Source: Pollutimonas sp036675275 (GTDB taxonomy: Bacteria; Pseudomonadota; Gammaproteobacteria; Burkholderiales; Burkholderiaceae_B). From it: a DNA stretch of 64,000 nt. The position numbers and the translations under genes are program-made. Shown here piece after piece: positions 1 to 8,430 of this stretch (position 1 is the first letter of the stretch; each line of letters starts with the position of its first letter). The DNA lies in assembly GCA_036675275.1 (NCBI GenBank), contig JAKFFG010000071.1, forward strand, positions 1 to 64,000. The letters are read 5' to 3'. The notes beneath the pieces are model-generated. The model saw only the letters and a list, made by a program, of their open reading frames with translations. It was not told the origin of the DNA and made no database searches.

Positions 1-510
1 ATCGATGCCCACGCCGGATTGAATCGGGCGCGCCGCTGCATCGGCCACCTCGATAACGATGTTCAAAAACCAGTTTCCTTTGGCATCCCTGGCAAAGCAG
101 GTGCCATCCTTGATCTTGCCGTCGGGCAGAGCACGCGAATGAAATACGCGAAAGGTCTTGCCGGCGAACCGGAAAGCCTGGCCTTGGCGCTTGAGTTCAC
201 GTCCTTTAAGCGGCACCCAGCCCAGCGAGCGCTTGCCACGGTAACGAAGGTATGGCCGTTTGAATTGCTGGCGCGATTTGGCGTATTGCTCACACACCGC
301 GTTGACCGTGCCCGAATGAATACCAAGCAGTTTGCTGCTGCCGGTGGTCAAACCATTCAGGTCAAAACCAGTGGGCCACTTCTTATTCCACTTCAACGCA
401 TGCTTCTGGGTGTCGTTACAGAAATTCCATACATAATTGACCGCCCGCGCCTGCTGGTTCAACAGACCGTTCAGAGACTTTACTCGGTAGCGGTAAACCT
501 TTGTGCTCAT
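1..510 (-). CDS. tnpB: IS200/IS605-family TnpB (OrfB), 5' part only
   Basis: Reading leftward from the ATG at 510 gives 170 codons with no stop before the window edge, so only the N-terminal part is present. The start (MSTKVYRYRVKSLNGLLNQQ) and the run through YVWNFCNDTQ are typical of the TnpB helical N-terminus. The last visible residues are VGID, the beginning of the first RuvC motif (GIDLG), so the final codon is the expected first catalytic Asp. Family knowledge: TnpB proteins are RNA-guided DNA nucleases carried by IS605-type elements, and their guide RNA overlaps the gene's 3' end, which here lies outside the window. A GGAAT stretch precedes the ATG. No tnpA is visible on this side. 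Intactness of the full gene cannot be judged. Confidence 0.85.
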   Translation of the reverse strand, partial: MSTKVYRYRVKSLNGLLNQQARAVNYVWNFCNDTQKHALKWNKKWPTGFDLNGLTTGSSKLLGIHSGTVNAVCEQYAKSRQQFKRPYLRYRGKRSLGWVPLKGRELKRQGQAFRFAGKTFRVFHSRALPDGKIKDGTCFARDAKGNWFLNIVIEVADAAARPIQSGVGID

Positions 511-665
511 CGCTATTCCAGGTATTTATCAGAGTCAGGGCGAGTGCGCTGGCCAATGGGAAATCCTCTTCTTTTGAACAGACCTTCAAATGCCAACACA
601 ACCGGCTCGGGCAGAACAAGAGACGCGTGCTCATCATCGCCATTATGCCTGTTTATTTATACAGT

Positions 666-681
666 GCAAGCTCTAGCTTGC
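666..681. repeat. Inverted repeat, possible IS left-end hairpin
   Basis: GCAAGCT-ct-AGCTTGC is a perfect 7-bp inverted repeat, 155 bp upstream of the tnpB start. IS200/IS605 elements carry subterminal hairpins at their ends in place of inverted terminal repeats, and this one lies on the expected left-end side of tnpB. It is also only 47 bp upstream of the next gene, so a regulatory role there is possible. Confidence 0.35.
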
Positions 682-728
682 GCTCCTTTCGTCCACGGCC
701 TGAACACCGAGGCTTCACGGGGCATTTG

Positions 729-1250
729 ATGGAAGCAATGTTGCAGTCGTCGATACAGTGGCTCCTCCTGACGCTCGCCCTGCCTAGCGTGGGGCTCAGC
801 GCCATTTTCTTCGTCAGCATCATTTCTGCAACTCTGCTTCCCCTGGGCTCCGAACCGGCCGTCTTCGGCTTCGTCAAGATCGCGCCCGAGATGTTCTGGC
901 CGGCCGTCCTCGTTGCCACCCTGGGCAACACCATGGGCGGCGCCATCAGCTACGCCATGGGCCTGGGCGCCGAAAAAGCCTACGAGCACTGGCTGGAAAA
1001 GCATCCGGAAAAAATGCATGGCAAAGCCGGCGGCCGCTGGCATGACTACATCAGCTACTGGCTGCACCGCCTGGGTCCGCCCGCGCTGTTCTTCTCCTGG
1101 GTTCCTGTAATCGGCGACCTGCTTTGCGCCGTCGCAGGCTGGCTGCGCCTGCCCTTCTGGCCCAGCGTCGCCTATATGGCTATCGGTAAATTCGCGCGCT
1201 ACGCGATCATGACCGCAGCCCTTCTCTGGTTCTTCCCCGGCGAAGTCTGA
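729..1250 (+). CDS. YqaA-like small membrane protein (VTT/DedA-related)
   Basis: A 173-residue hydrophobic protein from the ATG at 729. The open frame extends further upstream to 501, but that extension lacks family character. Membrane segments are visible near residues 8-35, 48-75 and 100-170. The central stretch LGNTMGGAISYAMG matches the conserved glycine-rich signature of YqaA/DedA (SNARE-associated) proteins, and the C-terminal half contains GDLLCAVAGWLRLP, another family hallmark. YqaA proteins are inner-membrane proteins of poorly known function, related to lipid scramblase-like DedA proteins. It stands alone between the insertion-sequence fragment and the large oxidoreductase gene. 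A second in-frame ATG at 738 is also possible. Confidence 0.75.
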   Translation: MEAMLQSSIQWLLLTLALPSVGLSAIFFVSIISATLLPLGSEPAVFGFVKIAPEMFWPAVLVATLGNTMGGAISYAMGLGAEKAYEHWLEKHPEKMHGKAGGRWHDYISYWLHRLGPPALFFSWVPVIGDLLCAVAGWLRLPFWPSVAYMAIGKFARYAIMTAALLWFFPGEV

Positions 1251-1320
1251 TCCGCGGTGGATTAAACTTGTCGTTATCCCTTACACTATGTCTTTAAGGG
1301 CCCACCTTTTTTCGCCTCTC

Positions 1321-4300
1321 ATGAACGCCCCCATCGCCAGCCAGTTACTCGCCGCCACGCTCCCTCTTACGGCCGCCACGCGCTTACGTGAAATCCCCTA
1401 CAACTACACGTCGTACTCCGACCGTGAAATTGTGCTGCGCTTGCTGGGGCCTGAAGCATGGCAAATGCTTTCCGAACTTCGCGAAGAACGCCGCACCGGC
1501 CGTTCCGCCCGCATGCTGTTCGAAGTGCTGGGCGACATCTGGGTGGTGCGGCGCAATCCCTATCTGGTCGACGACTTGCTCGACAATCCCAAGCGGCAGA
1601 ACCTGCTCATCCAGGCACTGAACCACCGGCTGGGCGAAATCGACAACCGGCGCGACAGCAGCGTGGCCGAACGCGACGGTAAAGTGGCGCGTCTGCTGAC
1701 TGCGGCCCGCGCGGCCGTGGCCGAGTTCGAACAAGAATTCGCCCGCACCCGCGAGCTGCGCAAGAAAGCCGTACGCACGCTATCGCGCATTACCGCCAAA
1801 GACAACATCAAGTTCGACGGCTTGTCGCGCGTCTCGCACGTCACCGACGCCACCGACTGGCGTGTCGAATATCCCTTTGTGGTGCTCACACCCGACACAG
1901 AAAACGAAATGGCCGCGCTGGTGCGCGCCTGTATCGAACTCGAGCTCACCATCATCCCGCGCGGAGGCGGCACTGGCTATACCGGCGGCGCCATTCCTCT
2001 TACCTGGCGATCGGCGGTCATCAATACCGAGAAGCTCGACACCCTGGGCCCCGTGGAAGTCTCGCAGCTGCCGGGCGTCGCCGACCCCGTGCGCACCATA
2101 CACACCGGCGCGGGCGTCGTAACCCGCCGCATCGCCGAAGCCGCCGAAGCCGCCGGCCATGTATTTGCCGTCGACCCCACTTCGGCCGACGCTTCCTGTG
2201 CAGGCGGGAACGTAGCCATGAACGCCGGGGGCAAGAAAGCCGTGCTGTGGGGCACCGCCCTGGACAACCTGGCCGGCTGGCGCATGGTAGACCCGGACGG
2301 CAACTGGCTGGACGTCACACGCCTGGATCACAACCTGGGCAAGATCCACGATGCGGAACAGGCACGGTTCCTGTTGCAGTGGTCCGACGGCAAAGCGCTG
2401 CCCGGCGCCGTACCCTTGCGACACGAAACCCTGGTCATCGACGGCTCGCGCTTTCGCAAGGCAGGCCTGGGCAAAGACGTTACCGACAAATTCCTGGCCG
2501 GCCTGCCCGGTGTACAGAAAGAGGGCTGCGACGGCCTCATTACCTCGGCGCGATGGGTGCTGCACCGCATGCCCGCGCATACGCGCACCGTATGCATGGA
2601 ATTCTTCGGACAGGCGCGTGACGCGGTGCCGTCCATCGTCGAAGTCAAAGACTATCTTGACGGACCCGGCCGCGAGCGCGGCGCCATTCTTGCCGGTCTC
2701 GAACACCTGGACGAGCGCTACTTGCGCGCCGTCGGCTACGCCACCAAAAGCAAGCGCGGCGGACTGCCCAAAATGGTACTTATCGGCGATATCGTCGGCG
2801 ACGACGCCGACGCCGTGGCCATCGCCGCCAGCGAAGTCGTACGCATCGCCAATACCCGCCATGGCGAAGGCTTCGTCGCGGTCAGCCCCGAGGCCCGCAA
2901 GAAATTCTGGCTCGACCGAGCCCGCACCGCCGCCATTGCGCGCCACACCAATGCATTCAAGATCAATGAAGACGTCGTCATTCCCCTGAATCGCATGGGC
3001 GAATACACCGACGCCATCGAGCGCATCAATATCGAACTGTCCACGCGCAACAAACTGCGCCTGCTCGACAAGCTGGAAGACTTCCTCAATGGCGACCTGC
3101 CCATCGGAAAAATCGAAGACCACGACGATGCCGAACATACCCGGGCCGAGATCCTGGCCGGCCGCAGGCAAGACGCCATAGGCACCATCCAGGCCGTGCG
3201 CCGCCGCTGGACCTGGCTGCTGGAAAACCTGGATGCGCCGCTCGCACACAACCTGGGTGTCTTCAGCTCCCTGGGCATGGACGAACTGGCTCCCATGCTG
3301 ACCCAGCGCCTGGCCGACCAGCCGCAAGCCCGCGTATTCGACGTCGTGCAAGACCGCAGCATACGCGTGTCCTGGAAGACCGAAGTCCGCGCCCTGATGG
3401 AACGCTATTTCGCCGGCGCCGACTGCGCCGCCGTGCTGGCCGAACTGCAGGCCATCCACGATCGCGTGCTCAAGGGTCGGGTCTTCGTGGCCTTGCACAT
3501 GCACGCCGGCGACGGCAACGTGCACACCAACATCCCGGTCAATTCCGACGACTACGAAATGCTGCGCGAAGCCAACGAGGCCGTTGCGCGCATCATGCAG
3601 ATCGCCCGCGACCTCGATGGCGTAATCTCCGGTGAACACGGCATAGGCCTGACCAAGTACGAGTTCCTGACACAGGAAGAACTCCAGCCCTTCCAGGACT
3701 ACAAACAGCGCATCGACCCCGAAGGCCGCTTCAACAAGGGCAAGCTCATGCCCGGGGCCGACCTGCGCCATGCCTGGACGCCCAGCTTCAACCTGCTGGG
3801 CCACGAATCGCTGATCATGCAGCGCAGTGAAATCGGCTCGATCTCCAACGCCATCAAAGACTGCCTGCGCTGCGGCAAATGCAAGCCCGTGTGCGCCACC
3901 CACGTGCCCCGCGCCAACCTGCTGTATTCGCCCCGCAACAAGATACTGGCAACCTCTTTGCTGATAGAAGCCTTCCTGTACGAAGAGCAGACCCGGCGCG
4001 GCGTCAGCCTGAAACACTGGGAAGAATTCGAAGACGTCGCCGACCACTGCACCGTCTGCCATAAATGCTACAACCCCTGTCCGGTCGACATCGACTTCGG
4101 CGATGTTTCCATGGAAATGCGCGCCTTGCTGCGCGGCATGGGCAAGAAATCGTTCAATCCCGGCACGACCGCCGCCATGTTCTTCCTGAACGCCAAAGAT
4201 CCGCGCGTCATCAAGGCCACCCGCACGGCCATGATAGACGTCGGCTACAAGGCGCAGCGCCTCGCCCATGACGTCCTTGCACTGCCCGCCCGCAAGCAGG

Positions 4301-5262
4301 TAGCCGCGCCGCCCGCCACCGTGGGCAAAGCGCCGATACGCGAGCAGGTCATACACTTCATCAACAAGAAAATGCCAGGCGGCCTGCCCAAACAGACGGC
4401 GCGCAAGCTGCTTGACATCGAAGACGCCGACTACGTCCCCATCATCCGCAATCCGGCCGTCACCTCGCCGGAGACCGAAGCCGTCTTCTACTTCCCGGGC
4501 TGCGGCTCCGAGCGCCTGTTTTCCCAGGTAGGCCTGGCCACCCAGGCCATGCTGTGGCACGCCGGCGTGCAAACTGTCTTGCCCCCCGGCTACCTCTGCT
4601 GCGGCTACCCCCAGCGCGGCAACGGCATGACGGACAAAGCCGAAAAAATCATCACCGACAACCGCGTCCTGTTCCACCGCATGGCCACCACGCTGAACTA
4701 CCTCGACATCAAGACCGTCGTCGTCAGCTGCGGCACCTGCTACGACCAATTGTCGGGCTACGAATTCGAAAAAATCTTCCCCGGATGCCGCCTCATCGAC
4801 ATCCACGAATACCTGCTGGAGAAAGGCATCGAGATGAATGGCGTTCAGGGCGTGCGCTACATGTATCACGACCCCTGCCACACCCCCATGAAATTGCAAG
4901 AACCCATGAAAACCGTAAAGGCGCTCGTGGGCGATACCGCGATCAAGACCGACCGGTGCTGCGGCGAATCCGGCACCCTGGCCGTGTCCCGCCCCGATAT
5001 TTCGACCCAGATCCGCTTCCGCAAAGAAGAAGAGCTCGCCAAAAACACCGCCAGCATACGAGCCGACGGCTTCGAGGGCGAAGTAAAAGTCCTGACGTCC
5101 TGTCCATCCTGCCTGCAAGGCCTTTCGCGCTTCGAGGGCGCCACCGGCATGGACGCCGACTACATCGTCGTGGAAATGGCCCGCCACATACTGGGTGCTG
5201 ACTGGATGCAGGATTACGTGCGGGATGCCAACAACGGGGGCATAGAGCGGGTATTGGTGTAG
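1321..5262 (+). CDS. DUF3683 / FAD-linked oxidase / 4Fe-4S / CCG-domain oxidoreductase
   Basis: A 1,313-residue fusion, a length normal for this betaproteobacterial family. An N-terminal DUF3683 region (residues 20-180, with REIPYNYTS) is followed by a PCMH-type FAD-binding domain (from ~184, with PRGGGTGYTGGAIPL). The FAD-oxidase C-terminal lid ends near GEHGIGL (~774). Two ferredoxin-type clusters follow (Cys 848/851/854/858 and 910/913/916/920), then two CCG domains (Cys 1061, 1093/1094; Cys 1186, 1213/1214; a late SCPSC at ~1261). This is the GlpC/GlcF plus D-lactate/glycolate dehydrogenase layout in one chain, so it probably oxidises a D-2-hydroxy acid and passes electrons to the respiratory chain. 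The substrate is not determinable here. The ATG at 1321 (MNAPI) is preferred over 1288 because it agrees with remembered homologues; neither start has a clear ribosome-binding site. Confidence 0.9.
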   Translation: MNAPIASQLLAATLPLTAATRLREIPYNYTSYSDREIVLRLLGPEAWQMLSELREERRTGRSARMLFEVLGDIWVVRRNPYLVDDLLDNPKRQNLLIQALNHRLGEIDNRRDSSVAERDGKVARLLTAARAAVAEFEQEFARTRELRKKAVRTLSRITAKDNIKFDGLSRVSHVTDATDWRVEYPFVVLTPDTENEMAALVRACIELELTIIPRGGGTGYTGGAIPLTWRSAVINTEKLDTLGPVEVSQLPGVADPVRTIHTGAGVVTRRIAEAAEAAGHVFAVDPTSADASCAGGNVAMNAGGKKAVLWGTALDNLAGWRMVDPDGNWLDVTRLDHNLGKIHDAEQARFLLQWSDGKALPGAVPLRHETLVIDGSRFRKAGLGKDVTDKFLAGLPGVQKEGCDGLITSARWVLHRMPAHTRTVCMEFFGQARDAVPSIVEVKDYLDGPGRERGAILAGLEHLDERYLRAVGYATKSKRGGLPKMVLIGDIVGDDADAVAIAASEVVRIANTRHGEGFVAVSPEARKKFWLDRARTAAIARHTNAFKINEDVVIPLNRMGEYTDAIERINIELSTRNKLRLLDKLEDFLNGDLPIGKIEDHDDAEHTRAEILAGRRQDAIGTIQAVRRRWTWLLENLDAPLAHNLGVFSSLGMDELAPMLTQRLADQPQARVFDVVQDRSIRVSWKTEVRALMERYFAGADCAAVLAELQAIHDRVLKGRVFVALHMHAGDGNVHTNIPVNSDDYEMLREANEAVARIMQIARDLDGVISGEHGIGLTKYEFLTQEELQPFQDYKQRIDPEGRFNKGKLMPGADLRHAWTPSFNLLGHESLIMQRSEIGSISNAIKDCLRCGKCKPVCATHVPRANLLYSPRNKILATSLLIEAFLYEEQTRRGVSLKHWEEFEDVADHCTVCHKCYNPCPVDIDFGDVSMEMRALLRGMGKKSFNPGTTAAMFFLNAKDPRVIKATRTAMIDVGYKAQRLAHDVLALPARKQVAAPPATVGKAPIREQVIHFINKKMPGGLPKQTARKLLDIEDADYVPIIRNPAVTSPETEAVFYFPGCGSERLFSQVGLATQAMLWHAGVQTVLPPGYLCCGYPQRGNGMTDKAEKIITDNRVLFHRMATTLNYLDIKTVVVSCGTCYDQLSGYEFEKIFPGCRLIDIHEYLLEKGIEMNGVQGVRYMYHDPCHTPMKLQEPMKTVKALVGDTAIKTDRCCGESGTLAVSRPDISTQIRFRKEEELAKNTASIRADGFEGEVKVLTSCPSCLQGLSRFEGATGMDADYIVVEMARHILGADWMQDYVRDANNGGIERVLV

Positions 5263-5351
5263 CTGGCACAAAGTTCGGATCGGAATGCGGACCGGCTCCA
5301 GAATGCCCCAACAGCGCCAAACAAAAACGCTGCCGCATTGAAGAGACCTTT

Positions 5352-5380
5352 TTGGGGTGCTATCATTGGCACTCTAAATA
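5352..5380 (+). promoter_or_regulatory. Putative promoter/operator of the StbDE-type pair
   Basis: TTGGGG (5352-5357), a 17-bp spacer and TAAATA (5375-5380) form a plausible sigma-70 promoter just before the antitoxin gene. The spacer contains the inverted repeat GTGC-n8-GCAC (5357-5372), a reasonable site for autorepression by the antitoxin. Both assignments rest on position and sequence only. Confidence 0.4.
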
Positions 5381-5395
5381 GGTCTTGGAACAGCT

Positions 5396-5644
5396 ATGTC
5401 TAATTTGATACTCGCGGAAACGACGGCAAGCGTTTCTGAACTGAAAAGAAATCCTATGGGTACGGTTGCTGCCGGTGACGGGTTTCCCGTTGCAATCCTT
5501 AATCGGAATGCTCCTGCTTTTTACTGCGTGCCGGCCAAAGCCTATGAGGCCCTGATGAACAAGCTCGAGGATCTCGAACTGAATGTCATCGCCGATGCTC
5601 GTGAAGGCCAGCCTGTCACCAAGATTAGAATCGATGAGCTTTGA
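5396..5644 (+). CDS. Type II antitoxin, Phd/YefM (StbD-like)
   Basis: An 82-residue protein beginning MSNLILAETTASVSELKRNP and containing FPVAILNRNAPAFYCVP, the hallmark of StbD/Phd-YefM antitoxins. The N-terminal half should form the DNA-binding dimer and the C-terminal tail (DAREGQPVTKIRIDEL) should wrap the toxin. It precedes and overlaps the toxin gene by 11 bp, implying translational coupling. Family knowledge: these antitoxins neutralise RelE/ParE-fold mRNA interferases and repress their own promoter. The pair lies in a patch of small defence or stability genes inserted between chromosomal genes. Confidence 0.85.
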   Translation: MSNLILAETTASVSELKRNPMGTVAAGDGFPVAILNRNAPAFYCVPAKAYEALMNKLEDLELNVIADAREGQPVTKIRIDEL

Positions 5645-5915
5645 ACTGGGTTTCTTGGAGGACGCCCTCAACGAGTGGCGTAAGCTCGATAGCAATACTC
5701 GAGAGCAATTCAAGAGAAAGTTGGCCGAGAGGCTAGTGAATCCGCGCGTTCCCGCCGCTAAGCTGCTTGGGCACAAAAACAGGTACAAGATCAAGCTTCG
5801 CAGTGTCGGTTATCGGCTGGTGTACGAAGTACGCGACAGCGAGCTCATCGTAATCGTTGTGGCAGTTGGCAAGCGAGAACGTAACGCGGTCTATAAAGCC
5901 GCTGCAAAGCGCTAA
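5634..5915 (+). CDS. Type II toxin, RelE/ParE superfamily (StbE-like)
   Basis: From the ATG at 5634 (MSFELGFLEDALNEWRKLDS) the product is 93 residues, a normal RelE/StbE length. The open frame also extends to an upstream ATG at 5583 inside the antitoxin gene, which is less likely. The conserved core LGHKNRYKIKLRSVGYRLVY followed by VVVAVGKRERNAVY is the RelE beta-sheet region with its basic and aromatic residues. RelE toxins cleave mRNA in the ribosomal A site. Together with the upstream antitoxin it forms a complete module. Confidence 0.85.
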   Translation: MSFELGFLEDALNEWRKLDSNTREQFKRKLAERLVNPRVPAAKLLGHKNRYKIKLRSVGYRLVYEVRDSELIVIVVAVGKRERNAVYKAAAKR

Positions 5916-5954
5916 CCGTAAGGCTCTTTTAGCTCGCGTTCTACACGCCCTTGA

Positions 5955-6269
5955 ATGGGGTGGCGTCGTCTAGTGCGGGCCTGGCGCTTGGTGAAGGTCA
6001 AAAAATCTTTCGACCTATCAGACCAAGGTGCAGCGACCGACGGCGGACGATGGAACGATATCGGCGTGCCTGCCTTGTATATGGGCTTGTCTCCGGCCAT
6101 TTGCTGCCTTGAGACCTCCGTACACACCAATTCCCGCCCTGCTTTCCCCCTGAAAATCACTTGTTTCGAGCTTCCGGATGATCGCCAATTGTATTGGGAG
6201 CCAGACCCGGCAACGCTCCCAGTCGGATGGGCTACGCGCGCGACGCCGGCAGCCGTGGCAGCCCGCTAG
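5955..6269 (+). pseudogene. RES-domain toxin, C-terminally truncated remnant
   Basis: The reading frame contains the RES-domain start (VRAWRLVKVKKSFDL), the family core GGRWNDIGVPALYM and LSPAICCLETSVH, then LPVGW. Intact RES toxins are about 150 residues or longer and continue well past this point. Here the frame degenerates after roughly residue 90 and ends inside the 3' end of the convergent MFS gene. No Xre-type antitoxin gene precedes it. Intact RES toxins deplete NAD+; this copy lacks its C-terminal third and is probably inactive. A deletion joining it to the MFS gene end (near 6230) is the simplest explanation. Confidence 0.7.
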
Positions 6270-7521
6270 GCTTGCGGTAAGCCAGATACGCCGCCGCGGC
6301 AAGAAGCTGTATACCTATGGCCACGACAAAAAACGGACTTTCCACGGCATCCGACCCTCCGTAGACATCAGTTTGAAGCAGGCCGAAGAATGCCGGTGCG
6401 AAAGCGTATGTTCCTTGCCCAATTGCCACAATCAGGGCAACAACTCTGGATACGTCCTCAGGAGCAAAGTCCGACTGCGCAATCAGCGGAGGGATCGAGG
6501 TGGCGTTACCAATACCCGAACCAAACAAGATCACCCCAACGGTAATAAGCCATACGCTGTGCCCGCCTGAGAGCAGCAATACCGCGGATCCGCATGCCTG
6601 TACGACATAGCCGACGGCGGCAACAATACGCTGATTTCCGAATCGATGCACGGCCCGCGCCGCGATAGAGCGGCCGGCAATAGCGCAGGCGGTTCCAAGG
6701 CCCATCAGCCACCCCATTCGCTGGTCTCCCACTGCGGGAGACAGAATATTGAACAGGTGAGCCAGCAGCCCGATCTGCGCGAACAGCCCTATTGCCATAC
6801 CTGCCGACAGCGTAATGAAAGCCCCGTTGCGCCAGAGTAAACGGCCAGGTTGAGCCTGCTTGCGGTTGGGTCCCGAATGCGACGCTTCAGTTTCGGGACC
6901 CTCACCATCGGGACCCTGCCCAAGGCTTTCCGGGGTCTTGGTGAACACATAGAAAGCCAGAAGCAGCACAACAACAACCGCAACCAAGCCCACAACGCTT
7001 GCGGCAACACCGAACCCCCACCAGCCGATCAAGGCCACCCATAACGGCGAGAAAATCACACCGCCAACACTTGCCCCGTTATAAGCCTTGCTCAAGGCCA
7101 TTGGACGATACTTGTGATACCAGTTGGCAATGATGGTATTGACGGCAACCGCGCCCATCGTCACCCACCCGGCTCCCGTCAGTATGGCCACAAAAAACAG
7201 CTGCCAAGGCTCCTGGACAATTGCCCAGCCCACTACACCTGCGGCAGTGAGTACGGCGCCACCCACCGTCGTTGCCGATAAGCCGATCAGAGCATAGAGT
7301 CGAGGCAAGTTGGCGATCACCAGCGCTCCGACAAGGAAGTGCAAGGTCACGGCCGATGAAATGAGGCTCAAAGACCAGTTCGTTCGCTGCACCACCTCGG
7401 CCAGGTAAATGGGTGGGCCATAGAAGCCCAGACCCCAGCCGAAAATGGCCAAAACGAATGTCGCGCGTATTACCCAGATGCCAAAAAACACCTGTGTGCG
7501 ACTCACGCCTGGAGATATCAT
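6232..7521 (-). CDS. MFS transporter
   Basis: About 429 residues from the ATG at 7521, which has an AAGGAC ribosome-binding site eight bases upstream. The frame extends further upstream to 7692, but that part overlaps the divergent regulator and has no family character. Twelve hydrophobic segments are evident, with a hydrophilic central loop (around TPESLGQGPDGEGPE) between the two six-helix halves, the usual MFS layout. The substrate is unknown. It diverges from an ArsR-type regulator, with a perfect inverted repeat just ahead of its start, so the two probably form a regulator-exporter pair. Its 3' end overlaps the RES remnant by 38 bp. Confidence 0.85.
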   Translation of the reverse strand: MISPGVSRTQVFFGIWVIRATFVLAIFGWGLGFYGPPIYLAEVVQRTNWSLSLISSAVTLHFLVGALVIANLPRLYALIGLSATTVGGAVLTAAGVVGWAIVQEPWQLFFVAILTGAGWVTMGAVAVNTIIANWYHKYRPMALSKAYNGASVGGVIFSPLWVALIGWWGFGVAASVVGLVAVVVVLLLAFYVFTKTPESLGQGPDGEGPETEASHSGPNRKQAQPGRLLWRNGAFITLSAGMAIGLFAQIGLLAHLFNILSPAVGDQRMGWLMGLGTACAIAGRSIAARAVHRFGNQRIVAAVGYVVQACGSAVLLLSGGHSVWLITVGVILFGSGIGNATSIPPLIAQSDFAPEDVSRVVALIVAIGQGTYAFAPAFFGLLQTDVYGGSDAVESPFFVVAIGIQLLAAAAYLAYRKPSGLPRLPASRA

Positions 7522-7536
7522 AGAGATCGTCCTTTT

Positions 7537-7552
7537 ACCGGCAACTGCCGGT
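7537..7552. promoter_or_regulatory. Inverted-repeat operator between MFS and ArsR-type genes
   Basis: ACCGGCA-ac-TGCCGGT is a perfect 7-bp inverted repeat located 15 bp upstream of the MFS start codon in the divergent intergenic region (7522-7672). Its position suggests it is the binding site of the ArsR-type regulator encoded alongside. Confidence 0.5.
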
Positions 7553-7672
7553 TTCTTTTCTTGTGTATGACCAATCACATTGTCGCTATGGCGCATTACA
7601 GATGCTACGGCGCAGGCCGTAGCATCTCGTCGCATGACATTGGTAGAATCGGGAGACATCTCAGGAGTCGCC

Positions 7673-8410
7673 ATGCTCAGCACGTCTTCCATTGCTCAAA
7701 CCGCATCATTGCTTGGTGACGTTGCCCGCGCCAGCATGTTGGTCGCGTTAATGGACGGGCGTGCACTCACAGCCACCGAACTGGCTCGTGTCGCAGGCAT
7801 CACACCGCAAACTGCCAGCGGCCACCTGGTGGACGCCGGTCTGGTCGCCAGAGAGAGTCAAGGACGACATCGCTACCACCGCCTGGCCTCCACTGCGGTT
7901 GCCCACATGATCGAAAGCATCATGTCTCTGACGACTGACCCAAACAGCCCCGGCATGCCACAACGCTCTCCCGCGCCCGTCGTCGGCCCGCGCGACAAAG
8001 CGCTACGCTATGCACGCACCTGCTATGACCATCTGGCCGGCCAATTAGCGGTAGAAATCACCGACAGCCTCATTGAGGCCGGTCGAATTGAGCTTGCGAG
8101 CGACGGAGGGATACTGACTGACGAAGGCGACAGATTCATGCGCGACCTGGGCGTCAATGTGGACGCAGCTCGCCATCGCTCGTCAAGCCGGAGAACGAGG
8201 CGGACGTTCTGCCGGCCTTGCCTCGACTGGAGCGAAAGGCGTTTTCATATTGGCGGGGGGCTTGGGGCTGCGATGTGTGAATGCTACCTCGACAAAGGCT
8301 GGGTTCGTCGGGCAGCAGGCAGTCGGGCCGTAATCGTGACACCGCAAGGACGACAGGCAATAAGTGCAGCCTTTGGCCTGCGCCACGGTCTGCCCCGTAC
8401 GGACCGATAA
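7673..8410 (+). CDS. ArsR-type winged-helix transcriptional regulator
   Basis: A 245-residue protein from the ATG at 7673 (MLSTSSIAQTASLLGD), preceded by a CAGGAG ribosome-binding site. Residues 10-75 form a winged helix of the ArsR type (ALTATELARVAGITPQTASG then HRYHRLAS). The longer C-terminal part contains FCRPCLDWSERR and a terminal segment RAVIVTPQGRQA, features of the long ArsR regulators that sit beside MFS transporters. The FCRPC cysteines could contribute to ligand sensing, but this is inference. It most likely represses the divergent MFS gene through the 7537-7552 repeat. Confidence 0.8.
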   Translation: MLSTSSIAQTASLLGDVARASMLVALMDGRALTATELARVAGITPQTASGHLVDAGLVARESQGRHRYHRLASTAVAHMIESIMSLTTDPNSPGMPQRSPAPVVGPRDKALRYARTCYDHLAGQLAVEITDSLIEAGRIELASDGGILTDEGDRFMRDLGVNVDAARHRSSSRRTRRTFCRPCLDWSERRFHIGGGLGAAMCECYLDKGWVRRAAGSRAVIVTPQGRQAISAAFGLRHGLPRTDR

Positions 8411-8430
8411 ACGATCAGCCCCAACACCCG

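Noticed and set aside
19..729. 236-residue forward frame over the left edge
   Set aside because: The opposite strand encodes TnpB with clear family motifs across the same bases; this frame shows none.
1780..5271. 1,163-residue open frame antisense to the FAD/Fe-S oxidoreductase
   Set aside because: It mirrors a GC-rich, strongly conserved gene and has low-complexity Gly/Ala/Val/His composition with no family motif.
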